A stretch of DNA of 64,000 bases from WLMZ01 sp043753895 (GTDB taxonomy: Bacteria > Actinomycetota > Acidimicrobiia > Acidimicrobiales > Ilumatobacteraceae): contig JAYUWK010000160.1 in the NCBI GenBank assembly GCA_043753895.1, positions 1 to 64,000 on the forward strand, read 5' to 3'. The position numbers were made by a program, and so were the translations under genes. This document shows positions 1-8,185 of the stretch, in pieces (position 1 is the first letter of the stretch; each line of letters begins with the position of its first letter). The notes beneath the pieces are model-generated. The model was not told the DNA's origin, did no database searches, and saw only the letters and a program-made list of their open reading frames with translations.

Positions 1-3
1 ACC

Positions 4-98
4 GGGCAGTTCCATTGGCCATCAGTGGGCAATTCTGATGGCCACCGATGGGCAGTTCCACTGACCGCCTACGGGCAGAAACTATTGGCCATTGACAC
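4..98. repeat. Four 23-bp tandem repeats, probable IS21-family element terminus
   Basis: Degenerate 23-bp units start at 4, 27, 50 and 73, each opening GGGCA and most carrying TTGGCCAT or a near match. The array ends in ATTGACAC at 91-98. IS21-family elements carry multiple internal copies of their terminal repeat and end in TGTC/GACA-type tips, so this looks like one end of such an element whose transposase genes (istA/istB) would lie left of the window. No transposase is visible here, so the call rests only on the repeat pattern. Confidence 0.55.
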
Positions 99-253
99 CC
101 CGGCACAGCCGCGGCCCAATGCTGCGCACGCGTCGCAAACGCGTCGTGTGTCGGACCAGTTCTTTAATGTTTCTTGGGTCAAGCGCCGATGACACAACGT
201 CGATATCAGTGTTGGATGGGCATACGGGCCTTGATGAACTTGGAGTACAACTG

Positions 254-961
254 ATGAAGAAAACGTGGCTCACCGCAGTATCGATTGCCGGCGTACTCGG
301 CACCGGATCAGCAGCCGTGATGGCAGGCGCTGTCATGAATGCTGGTAGCTCGGCAGCCACCGCAGCACCCGTGCCTCAAGCGAATGGTTCATCGGTTGCG
401 CCTCGCACCGTGGTCTATGCAGTGGGCGACGCAGCCCGCGTCACGCTCGCCTCGGCGGGTGGTGTGCTCACGGTGGTCTCCACCGAGGTCGACACCGGAT
501 GGTCGGTCGTGTCCACATCCAACGCCGGTCCCACCGTTACCGTGCAACTCTCCGACGCGACGCGTGTGGTCACCTTCACTGCGACCGCGAGCGGCGACGG
601 CGTGAAGGCATCGGTCACCGCAGCCCTGGTAACACCCAGCACCGATGCCGCCCCCGCGTCGACGCCCAAACTGATCGAGCAGACCGTGCCCGCCCCGGTC
701 GTCGCACCACTGGTACATGGAGATGACACCGACGCACCGGCTCCTCTGCCGGCCCAGCCAGGTGCGCGCGCGTCGCACGACGACGAGCCCACCACCGCTG
801 AGCAACTGCAACCCGTTGCCGGCTCCCAGCCAGTGAAGTCACCGCCGCCCGCTGCAACCACCGTGCCCTCGGGTGCGGGAGCAACCTACGGCGACGACTA
901 CTCAGGATCCGACGACCACGAATCCAACTCCACTGGATCGGCCGAGCACGATGACGACTGA
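254..961 (+). CDS. Secreted protein of unknown function, Pro/Ala-rich with acidic tail
   Basis: 235 residues. The ATG at 254 is preceded by GGAG about nine bases upstream, and the next residues (KK then a hydrophobic run to about residue 30) form a signal peptide or anchor. An upstream in-frame start at 92 would hide this signal. Residues about 50-115 form a small beta-rich segment containing YAVGDAARVTLASAGG. The rest is Pro/Ala/Thr-rich and ends in an Asp/Ser-rich acidic tail. It overlaps the next gene by 11 bases and heads an apparent operon with a flavin transferase and a ferric-reductase-like membrane protein, which suggests a role at or outside the membrane. No FMN attachment motif is evident. 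Function is unknown. Confidence 0.7.
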   Translation: MKKTWLTAVSIAGVLGTGSAAVMAGAVMNAGSSAATAAPVPQANGSSVAPRTVVYAVGDAARVTLASAGGVLTVVSTEVDTGWSVVSTSNAGPTVTVQLSDATRVVTFTATASGDGVKASVTAALVTPSTDAAPASTPKLIEQTVPAPVVAPLVHGDDTDAPAPLPAQPGARASHDDEPTTAEQLQPVAGSQPVKSPPPAATTVPSGAGATYGDDYSGSDDHESNSTGSAEHDDD

Positions 962-1907
962 CGCCGACCACGCTGCACGAATCGCGTCGCTTCGAGCCAA
1001 GCGCGAGCAGGCACCCGTTTCGCCCGAGGCATTGACCTCCCGCTCAGCACCGACTGCGGCAGCGGCTGCCCCAGCACTCGCCGCTTCGCTGCAGGCCGAC
1101 CCTGCCTCGATCTGGGCGCCCGGGGCCACGACGACCAACCCGGCGGCGTCATTGGCTGCAGTGTCATCGGCAGCATTCTCCACAGGAGCATTCGCACCAC
1201 CGAGCGCGACGACGCTGGTGGCTGCGTCGGTCCTGGTGCCCCAACTCGATCCCACGGGTCAGGCGACGACAGCGTCAGCTCACGCAACGAATGCAGCCAC
1301 TCCCTTTGCGACGCCCAACCGCGTCGCCCGCCGTGCACGCACCAAGCGGCCGCACGTGGCCGCTGGAGGTCGCATCGCGGCCACCGGCCTCGCCGCCTCG
1401 GCGGTGCTGGGCCTGACCGGTGTCATCGCGTACGCGCATCGGCCTACAACCAGCGCACTGCCGCCGCCGGTAGCCACTACCGACACCACGCCGGCAGTCT
1501 CGGTGGACACCCTTCCCACTGTGGCGGGTTCTGCCGTGCCGGCACCGACCGAGACGGTGAGTCTGGCCATTCCGCCAGCCACCGAACCCGGCATCATCGT
1601 CGCACCTGCCGCACCGGCAGCAGCGCCACTTCCAGCCGCAACACCCACAGCGGGTGCCGCAAAGCCAGCAACGGGAACAGTCGCGCAGCAGCCCACCGCC
1701 GCTGCACCCGCCCCCGCTGCCGCGCCCGTCCCGGTCACAGCTGCGACGCCAACGCCGGTGGCGGCACCTGCGCCGGCACCCGCTCCGGCCCCAACGCCAG
1801 CGCCGGCACCCGTGGTAACGCCCGCACCGGCGCCACCACCAACGACGGCAGCACCGGCACCTCCGCCCCCGCCACCGCCCACGACCACCAAACCAAGTAC
1901 GCCCTAG
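951..1907 (+). CDS. Membrane-anchored Ala/Pro-rich protein of unknown function
   Basis: 318 residues from the ATG at 951, which overlaps the previous stop codon region and so implies translational coupling. The N-terminal part (about 1-140) is cytoplasmic-looking and Ala-rich. A single transmembrane segment follows at about residues 145-162 (GLAASAVLGLTGVIAY). The external part is dominated by PAPAP/PTPAP-type low-complexity sequence that could span the cell wall, as TonB-like and LPXTG-type stalks do. There is no sortase motif at the C-terminus. It sits three bases upstream of the ApbE gene. The composition makes homology-based assignment unreliable, and I cannot name a function. Confidence 0.65.
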   Translation: MTTDADHAARIASLRAKREQAPVSPEALTSRSAPTAAAAAPALAASLQADPASIWAPGATTTNPAASLAAVSSAAFSTGAFAPPSATTLVAASVLVPQLDPTGQATTASAHATNAATPFATPNRVARRARTKRPHVAAGGRIAATGLAASAVLGLTGVIAYAHRPTTSALPPPVATTDTTPAVSVDTLPTVAGSAVPAPTETVSLAIPPATEPGIIVAPAAPAAAPLPAATPTAGAAKPATGTVAQQPTAAAPAPAAAPVPVTAATPTPVAAPAPAPAPAPTPAPAPVVTPAPAPPPTTAAPAPPPPPPPTTTKPSTP

Positions 1908-1910
1908 GCG

Positions 1911-2837
1911 ATGTCGGCGGGAATCCAGACATCGGTCCAGCGCAGCTTCCGGGTGATGGGGTGCGAATCGCACATCATCGTCACGGGTGGTACAGACCTG
2001 ATGCTCGACACGGCAGAGACGAGGTTGCGCGAACTCGAGTCGTTGTGGAGCCGCTTCATCCCCGAGAGCGACATCACGCGTGCCAATCTGGCGGCGGGTC
2101 AGCCCGTGCGCGTTCACGAGGACACGCTTGCCGTGGTGCTGCGCTCCATCGAGGCATGGAAGCAGACAAAGGGTTTGTTCGACATCACCGTGTTGCCAGC
2201 GCTCGTCCATCACGGCTATACGCACAGCGCGACGACATCAGCAGTTGCACCACGCGTGAGCCAGCAGATCATCGGCGTCAGTGGATCCGTACAGGTTGAT
2301 GTTGCACATGCAACTATCTCCGTGCCGGCCGGCGGGGCCATCGATCTCGGCGGGATCGGCAAAGGCTTCGCTGCTGACATCGTCGCCGAAGAACTGATCG
2401 AAGCGGGGGCTCGTGGAGCGCTCGTCAACGTGGGAGGCGACATCTGCGTGCTCGGCGAACCCTACGACGGCAATGAGTCGTGGGTCATCGGCATCGAAGA
2501 CCCGGCAGCCGCACCTGATCATGTCGCTCGTCTCGCCCTGTCGCAGGGAGGCATCGCAACATCAGGGACAACGATCCGCCGTTGGACATCTCCTTCCGGC
2601 GAGAGCGCGCACCACCTGATCGATCCCACGACCGCGCTACCCGCCGCAACGACACTGCTCACCGCAACGGTTATTGCAGGAGACACCGCCACAGCCGAAG
2701 CGTTTGCCACAGCAGCGATGATGAGCGACGGCCCGACTGCGGTCGCGATACTCGAGCACGTCGGTCTCGCCGGCCTTATGGTTGCGACAGATCTCGTCGT
2801 GTTTCGAACATCGAATCTGGAGGCATTCCGCGCATGA
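1911..2837 (+). CDS. apbE: FAD:protein FMN transferase (ApbE family)
   Basis: 308 residues, a normal length for ApbE. The family moves FMN from FAD onto Thr/Ser of extracytoplasmic flavoproteins in a Mg-dependent reaction. Visible signatures are MGCES near residue 16, DLGGIGKG at 145-152, NVGGD at 173-177, HHLIDP at 234-239 and the TAEAFATAAM segment at 261-270. No lipobox or Tat signal is obvious at the N-terminus, so export is unclear. The stop overlaps the start of the ferric-reductase-like gene (ATGA), indicating coupled expression. The flavin acceptor is probably a partner in this operon or elsewhere, because no classical FMN-binding domain is seen nearby. Confidence 0.92.
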   Translation: MSAGIQTSVQRSFRVMGCESHIIVTGGTDLMLDTAETRLRELESLWSRFIPESDITRANLAAGQPVRVHEDTLAVVLRSIEAWKQTKGLFDITVLPALVHHGYTHSATTSAVAPRVSQQIIGVSGSVQVDVAHATISVPAGGAIDLGGIGKGFAADIVAEELIEAGARGALVNVGGDICVLGEPYDGNESWVIGIEDPAAAPDHVARLALSQGGIATSGTTIRRWTSPSGESAHHLIDPTTALPAATTLLTATVIAGDTATAEAFATAAMMSDGPTAVAILEHVGLAGLMVATDLVVFRTSNLEAFRA

Positions 2838-3427
2838 ACCCACAGACCTGGTGGTACCTGTCGCGGGGCAGCGGCATCGTCGCGTGGGTGATGCTCGCAG
2901 CGACAAACCTGTGGGGCATCCTGCTCGTCACACGCATGATGAAGGCAGTGTATCGGCCGGCGTGGCTGCTCGACCTCCACCGGTGGCTCGGCGCGCTCGC
3001 GATCATCACGACGGGTATCCACCTCGGCGGTCTGGTTGCTGACAACTATGCCCACTTCGGGTGGAAGGAAATCCTCGTCCCCAACGGATGTACGGGAAGT
3101 TGTTGGCCACACGCCTCGAAGACCGCAGCGGTCACGTGGGGGGTGATCGCGATGTACATCGTGATCGTTGTGGAGTTGTCATCATTAATGATGCGCAAGC
3201 TGCCTCGCAAAGTTTGGCACGGCATTCACCTATTCTCCTACGTGGCCTTCTTCATGGCCACCGTCCACGGTGCACTCGCCGGCACCGATCGCGGCAACAC
3301 CGCCTACATCGCTGCAGTCGGTGCGGTGACAGGAGGCGTGATCCTGGCTCTGACGGCGCGCATCTTGCATCTGCGCGGCAAGTCGAGAGTTCGTGCCGAA
3401 AGGGCCACCACCCCAACCACGCGCTGA
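2834..3427 (+). CDS. Ferric-reductase-like transmembrane haem protein
   Basis: 197 residues with about five or six hydrophobic helices. The arrangement WWYLSRGSGIVAWVML, then DLHRWLG with nearby GIHLGG, and later WHGIHLFSYVAF with VHGALAG, gives paired histidines spaced like the bis-haem ligands of the ferric reductase/MsrQ-type transmembrane domain. No FAD or NADH domain is attached, so electrons must come from a partner or from quinol. The ATG at 2834 overlaps the apbE stop by four bases. Together with apbE it suggests an electron-transfer chain across the membrane to an exported flavoprotein; this is inference. Confidence 0.8.
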   Translation: MNPQTWWYLSRGSGIVAWVMLAATNLWGILLVTRMMKAVYRPAWLLDLHRWLGALAIITTGIHLGGLVADNYAHFGWKEILVPNGCTGSCWPHASKTAAVTWGVIAMYIVIVVELSSLMMRKLPRKVWHGIHLFSYVAFFMATVHGALAGTDRGNTAYIAAVGAVTGGVILALTARILHLRGKSRVRAERATTPTTR

Positions 3428-3447
3428 CGAGCCGACAGCCCGAGCGC

Positions 3448-5709
3448 TCAGATCAGCCCAGCGTGGCGTGTCGACGGCTTCCGAACGTGAAGCAACACCA
3501 AGCTTGCGATAGATCGCCTTCACATTCGTCTTGACGGTGTTCACCGAAACGAACAACCGTTCACCGATCTCGGCGTAGGCCAGATGCGTTGGCAGCAACT
3601 CGAGGATGGATTGTTCGCGCAACGACATGTGCGGCGCCATGCGCGATGTATCTGCACCACCCCGGGTCAGCCGACGAGCCAGTGCAACCGCAAGCTCGGG
3701 GTGCAGCTGATCGAGCGGAAGTCGCGCCAGCAACATGCCCACAACATCACCGTATCCGAGAAACGGTGACACCCAACCCGTCGTCGCGCCGACCCGGAGC
3801 GCGTCAACCAGCAACTGATCCGCGAACGGTGAGACACAGGCTGCAGCGCGTAACACATCGGCCACGAGCTGGTCGTGGCGGCTCCATGCTGAGGTGTCCC
3901 CCACGACTTCCTCGACGGCACCCAAGCTCTTCGATGCCAACGCAAGGTAGCCAGCGAGAAGCCGACGACGGGGTGTATCGGGGAGGCGCTCGATCAGTGA
4001 TCGGGCCGCCTCCGCTCTACCGACTCCGATCAAGGCCATGGCTTCTGCCGCGTTGACTGCATCAGCGACAGGGCCGATGGCGATCGGTTCGAACTCGAGC
4101 TGCAAACGCAGGTCGCCCAGTACCCGCAGTGCTGCCTGCGGGCCCGCCGAGAGCCGCTGCACCTCGACTACGAGCAGACCACTGCGCAAGTGATTCCAGG
4201 GGAGACCGAGGACCTCGGCATCGACCGCGGCTTCGTCGCTGAAATGCGCCGCAAAGACAAGATCGCCAGCGGCCAGTCGACACCACCCGGTAACGACCAA
4301 CGCGTCGAAGGCACCGTGGTGGGGGCGCATGCCGAATTCGTCGGCCTGATCACACGCACATTCCGCCATCTCGCGCGCAGGGCCGACGCGGTCGCGCTCC
4401 AGCGAGAGCCACGCGACCAGAGCGGGAACGGTGACCCGTGAGATCACATCGGGTTGGGCTATCTCTCTCGCACGTCGAACCCAGACCTCGGCCTCGTCGA
4501 GGCGATGCAACGACAACATCACCCGCGCCGCGGTTGTCGAAAAACGGCCCTCGAGCGGCCCCATTTCACGGTGATCAGCAAGGCGTTCGTAGTCGGCAAC
4601 GTGCACAGTCGCCGCGTCGATATCACCGAGAAGGAGCGAGATCATCCCGCGGAGTGTGCAGAGCCGTAGTTGCATCGTTGCATCATCGGGTGCGACCAGA
4701 TGCTCGCCACGATCGCACCACTGCTTGCTTTCGTCGAGGTTTCCGGCGAAGAGCCACGCTGCCCCAACGTCGAACGCAAGTGCCGGGTCGTCGACGGTGA
4801 TCAACAACTGCAACGAACGCATCATCGCGGCAAGGCCGCGCCAATCGCCCCGGTCGACAAACTGGAGCACGGGCTGAACCGCCAACTCGGCTGCCTTCTG
4901 CAGGTCGCCTGCGCGGGTGAGATGACGATGTGCGCCGATCAGATCACCACGGTTCTGGCTGAGCATCGCTGCGCTGCGGTGCAGCAATGACCAGCGATCA
5001 GGATTGCTCCAAGGCAGTTCGTTCTCGAGCATCTCGCGCAACAACGGCATGAAGCGCAGAGTGCCGCCACGACGACCGGCCGTGGACAAGAACACGTGCC
5101 CGCGCTGCAGCTCGCGCGCCACGGGCACTGCATGGTTGCCGAGCAGATCACGACACAGGTCGATGTCGAATGTGTCGAGTACGGAGAGCGAGAGTGCCAC
5201 GTCGCGTTCGGCCGGGCGTAGCCGCTGCAGCACCTCTGACTCGAAGTAGTCGGCAAACAGCGGATCGGCACCATCGATCTGACCCGCTGCACCAGAGGAG
5301 TCGGCGCGACCCTGCAACGACAGCAACGTGAGCATGACCCCCGTGACCCATCCCTCGGCTCGACGATTCACTGCGAGGATCACTTCATGGCCGACGTTGA
5401 TGTCATGTACGAGCGTGCCAACAGCCACAGCCTCGTCATCGGTGAACGGCAATTCGTCATCTCCGATCTCGGTGAGCCAGCCAGCGGCGCGCCACCGCCC
5501 GATGGGCAGGTCGGGGGCGCGCCTCCCGAGGAGGACGAACGGCACGATGTGACTCACACGGTCGATGAGAAGCGCAAGTCCTTCGAGAATCGCCCCATGG
5601 CTCACACGCGGCACGCGATCGAGCACCACGACCGCGGGGACACCACCCTGTTCCAGCTGGGCGATGAGCAGTGCGAGGAAGCTGCGATCTGCAGCGCCGT
5701 GTTGCACGG
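3448..5709 (-). pseudogene. 5'-truncated, frameshifted LuxR/MalT-type regulator remnant
   Basis: The open frame (about 750 residues) is the later part of a large ATP-dependent LuxR regulator: a Walker-B-like strand VPAVVVLDRV near the start, a long TPR/MalT-like helical region, then an HTH (LSLREQSILELL to VNTVKTNVKAIYRKLG). The P-loop part is missing. Sequence upstream of about 5710 belongs to a permease read in another frame. At the other end the frame runs past the normal stop into the convergent ferric-reductase-like gene. A one-base shift at about 3466 would give the classic ending HAGLI plus a stop at 3448-3450. Both ends are therefore damaged, and I regard it as a decaying gene. If expressed, the open frame would end at 3230. 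Confidence 0.75.
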
Positions 5710-6120
5710 AGAAGGTGAACGACCGAGCCGCACCGCCAAGATCACCACCATCGGCAACAGTGCAGCGACGGCACCGTTGACGCTGATCAGCGCTGTCAAC
5801 GCCGCAACGAGCACCATCATCATCACCATGAGACGTGACCCACCACCGCCATCATCGCCACCGGATCTGAGCATCAACTGCTGGCCGGCCCACGCGGTGG
5901 TGCCCGTTGCGGCGAGGCCTTGGCTGACCACGAACAGCGAGGCAATGAGAATGACGGTTGGTTCACCGAAGCCGGCCAGACTCTGGCTGAGCTGCAGGAC
6001 TCCCGTCGCATACAGGGCCAGTGCGGCACCGACCGCGACGAGTTCGACGGGGATCTTGTTCCACACGAACAGCACGACGACAGCAGCCAGAATCGTGAAC
6101 GTGATGTTGATGTCGCTCAT
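5710..6120 (-). pseudogene. N-terminal fragment of an SLC13/ArsB-type permease
   Basis: About 137 codons from the ATG at 6120 match the start of SLC13/divalent-anion-symporter type permeases: hydrophobic helices, WNKIPVELVAVGAALALY, a FGEPTVILIASLFVVSQGL segment, and LPMVVILAVRLGRSPS. In intact relatives the protein continues for several hundred residues with further helices and often TrkA-C domains. Here homology stops at about 5710 and the DNA continues in a different frame as a LuxR-type regulator. This looks like a deletion that removed the permease's 3' part and the regulator's 5' part. The open frame itself stops at 5602. It cannot encode a working transporter. Confidence 0.75.
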
Positions 6121-6177
6121 AGGCCTCTTCCCGACGCAACGCTATTGCGGTGTCCAAACGACGACAAGGGCGATGCC

Positions 6178-6194
6178 TCACCCGAGTCGGGTGA
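6178..6194. promoter_or_regulatory. 17-bp palindrome upstream of the permease remnant
   Basis: TCACCCGA-G-TCGGGTGA is a perfect 8-bp inverted repeat around one central base, 58 bases upstream of the permease start and 46 bases beyond the arfB stop. The size and symmetry fit an operator for a dimeric regulator. It is too short-looped to be a typical terminator. The regulator is not known. Confidence 0.3.
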
Positions 6195-6239
6195 ACTTCA
6201 TCGCAGGAGTTCTCGTCGGAGACTCGGCGGGGCCAACGA

Positions 6240-6674
6240 TTATTCCTCGGCACACCAACGGCGATCGGCCTTGCGTGCGGATGTGTGCTTCTTGGCCGTG
6301 ATTCGACGCTCGACGGCGCCGCGCCCTGGGCGCGTTGCGCGGCGGGCGCGCGGTACATGTGCCGCTGCGTCGATCATCGCCCCGAGCCGGGTGAGGGCCT
6401 CGGAACGATTCCGCCGCTGCGAACGATCGGTCGAGGCCGACACCCGAACCTGTTCGCCCAGTTTCGCAATGACACGCTCGGCAACTGCCGCAGGCAAACC
6501 CGCCTGGGCGAGATCGCAGGTGAGCTCAGCTTTGGAGTCGGTGGTGTTGACGTGTTGGCCACCAGGGCCCGACGATCGGGAAAAGCGCCATGACAACGAG
6601 GCAGGGTTGACACGCCAACCAGCGGGAGTCACGGGAGCGCTCTCGTCCACGATCAGCTTCCGCAATCGTTCCAT
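6240..6674 (-). CDS. arfB: Peptidyl-tRNA hydrolase/ribosome rescue factor ArfB-like
   Basis: 144 residues, typical for ArfB (YaeJ), which rescues stalled ribosomes by hydrolysing peptidyl-tRNA through a GGQ loop. The motif SSGPGGQHVN lies at about residues 33-42, followed by the family's KAELTCDL segment. The C-terminal tail is rich in Arg/Lys (RITAKKHTSARKADRRW), as needed to enter the empty mRNA channel. The ATG at 6674 lies inside the end of the upstream phosphatase gene (22-base overlap), so the two are probably co-transcribed. A longer frame reaching 6923 is a shadow of the phosphatase. Confidence 0.9.
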   Translation of the reverse strand: MERLRKLIVDESAPVTPAGWRVNPASLSWRFSRSSGPGGQHVNTTDSKAELTCDLAQAGLPAAVAERVIAKLGEQVRVSASTDRSQRRNRSEALTRLGAMIDAAAHVPRARRATRPGRGAVERRITAKKHTSARKADRRWCAEE

Positions 6675-7231
6675 CGGGTGATCGCGGGGCCGTCGCGCAG
6701 GTCTTCGATCTCGCTCACCGAGCCGGTGTCGAGGGCAAGATGGCGCCCAAGCGAACCGGGTTGATCGAGTGCCCTGGCGGCGAGGATGCGCAGCAGGTGG
6801 CCGTGTGCGAACACGACTGTCAGGCGCACGTCGCGCGAGCGTGCATCTCGGACAAACGCATCGACGCGCGCAATCACGTGATGCATCGACTCGCCCCCGG
6901 GGCAACCGTCCCACAGCGTCCACGAGGGTGCCCGCTGCTTGATCTCCGGGGTTGTGAGGCCTTCATAGATGCCGTAGTCGAACTCGCGAAGTCGGTCATC
7001 GAGCCCGAAGGTACCGTGGCCCGCGATCAGGCTGGCCGTCTCCTGCGCACGCGTGAGCGGACTGGACCACAGCGAGGCCGTGGTGAGATCGCCGATGATG
7101 CTGAGCACCCGCGGCCGCGCCGCTTCAGCTTGCGCGCGGCCCTCGGCCACAAGCGGGAGATCGGTCCGGCCAGTGTGCTGACCCGACAGACTCCACTGGG
7201 TTGCGCCATGACGGACCAGCACGAACTTCAC
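6653..7231 (-). CDS. Histidine phosphatase family protein (phosphoglycerate-mutase-like)
   Basis: 192 residues starting at GTG 7231. The N-terminal FVLVRHGATQWSLSGQHTGR carries the catalytic RHG, followed by SSPLTRAQET with the second arginine and the FAHGHLLRIL segment with the second catalytic histidine. The conserved acid is in REFDYGIYEG. The family hydrolyses phosphate esters through a phosphohistidine. The GQHTGRTDLPL and YGIYEGLT wording is close to actinobacterial acid phosphatases sometimes annotated as alpha-ribazole phosphatase (CobC), but no cobalamin genes are nearby, so the substrate is open. It overlaps arfB downstream. Confidence 0.88.
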   Translation of the reverse strand: MKFVLVRHGATQWSLSGQHTGRTDLPLVAEGRAQAEAARPRVLSIIGDLTTASLWSSPLTRAQETASLIAGHGTFGLDDRLREFDYGIYEGLTTPEIKQRAPSWTLWDGCPGGESMHHVIARVDAFVRDARSRDVRLTVVFAHGHLLRILAARALDQPGSLGRHLALDTGSVSEIEDLRDGPAITRWNDCGS

Positions 7232-7267
7232 GCTGTCAAGGTAGCCGCACGTGCTAAGCCTTTTCGG

Positions 7268-8176
7268 ATGGCCGCCGAGATTGAAGCCATCGTGCGCCGG
7301 GTTCCCGCATGGGCACGGACGGATGTCACGATCCGCCCGCTCACCGGCGGTATCACGAACCGCAACTACGTCGTGACCGCCGAGGGTACGGAGTTCGTGG
7401 TGCGCGTGCCCGGCGAACGCACCGAACTGCTCGGCATCGATCGACGTTGCGAAGCCGAAGCGTCGCGGCGGGCAGCGGAGTTGGGCATCGGCCCACCGGT
7501 GCTCTGCGAGCTACCTGGCATCGGCACGCAGGTAACCCAACTCGTACCGGGACACCACCTCGAGAACGAAGCATTCATCGAACAGCTCGACACCGTCGTG
7601 AAACTCTTGAAGATCCTGCACACGAGTGGGCCCCTTACCGGCACCTTTCCGATTCATCGTGTGGTCGAATGGCACGCCCGCGATGCGAGCAGCCATGGGG
7701 TCATGCCGCCCGCCGCATACGAGCGGCTGCATCAACAGAGCCGCCACATCGAGACCGCATTCGCCGCGACCCCAACGGCCCCCGTGCCGTGTCACAACGA
7801 CCTGCTGCCCGGCAACGTACTGTTCGCCGACGATCGTGTGTGGCTGCTCGACTACGAGTACGCCGGGATGAACGATGCCTTCTTCGATCTCGCCAACTTG
7901 AGCGTTAACTGCGGCCTCACGCCGCAGGCCGACGAGAGACTGCTCACCTTGTACTTCGGGGGGGTCACATCGTCGCGCTGGGCGCGCTTGCAGCTGATGA
8001 AGGTGATGAGCGAGTTCCGCGAAGGCATGTGGGCCGTAGTACAGCAAGCCATCAGCACACTCGACACCGACTTCGTCACCTATGCCCACGAGCGACTCAC
8101 GAACTGCGAGCGACTGGCCGCGTCGGCCAACTTCGGCAGTTGGTTGGCCGATGCCAGAGGTCATCCGCGCGTCTAG
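7268..8176 (+). CDS. Choline/ethanolamine kinase-like phosphotransferase
   Basis: 302 residues from the ATG at 7268; an alternative ATG at 7208 would overlap the divergent phosphatase start. It has the aminoglycoside/choline kinase fold: a glycine-rich ITNRNYVVT loop, FVVRVPG with the nucleotide-binding region, the catalytic HNDLLPGN at about residue 175 and the metal-binding LLDYEYAG at about 195. The DYEYAG.NDAFFDLAN wording is characteristic of choline kinases rather than antibiotic kinases. Ten bases separate it from a dimethylglycine-dehydrogenase-like gene, which points to choline or methylated-amine metabolism. The substrate is not proven by sequence. Confidence 0.85.
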   Translation: MAAEIEAIVRRVPAWARTDVTIRPLTGGITNRNYVVTAEGTEFVVRVPGERTELLGIDRRCEAEASRRAAELGIGPPVLCELPGIGTQVTQLVPGHHLENEAFIEQLDTVVKLLKILHTSGPLTGTFPIHRVVEWHARDASSHGVMPPAAYERLHQQSRHIETAFAATPTAPVPCHNDLLPGNVLFADDRVWLLDYEYAGMNDAFFDLANLSVNCGLTPQADERLLTLYFGGVTSSRWARLQLMKVMSEFREGMWAVVQQAISTLDTDFVTYAHERLTNCERLAASANFGSWLADARGHPRV

Positions 8177-8185
8177 ATTCCAGCT

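Noticed and set aside
92..253. Upstream extension of the first secreted protein
   Set aside because: It would place a signal peptide internally, and a better ribosome-binding site precedes the ATG at 254.
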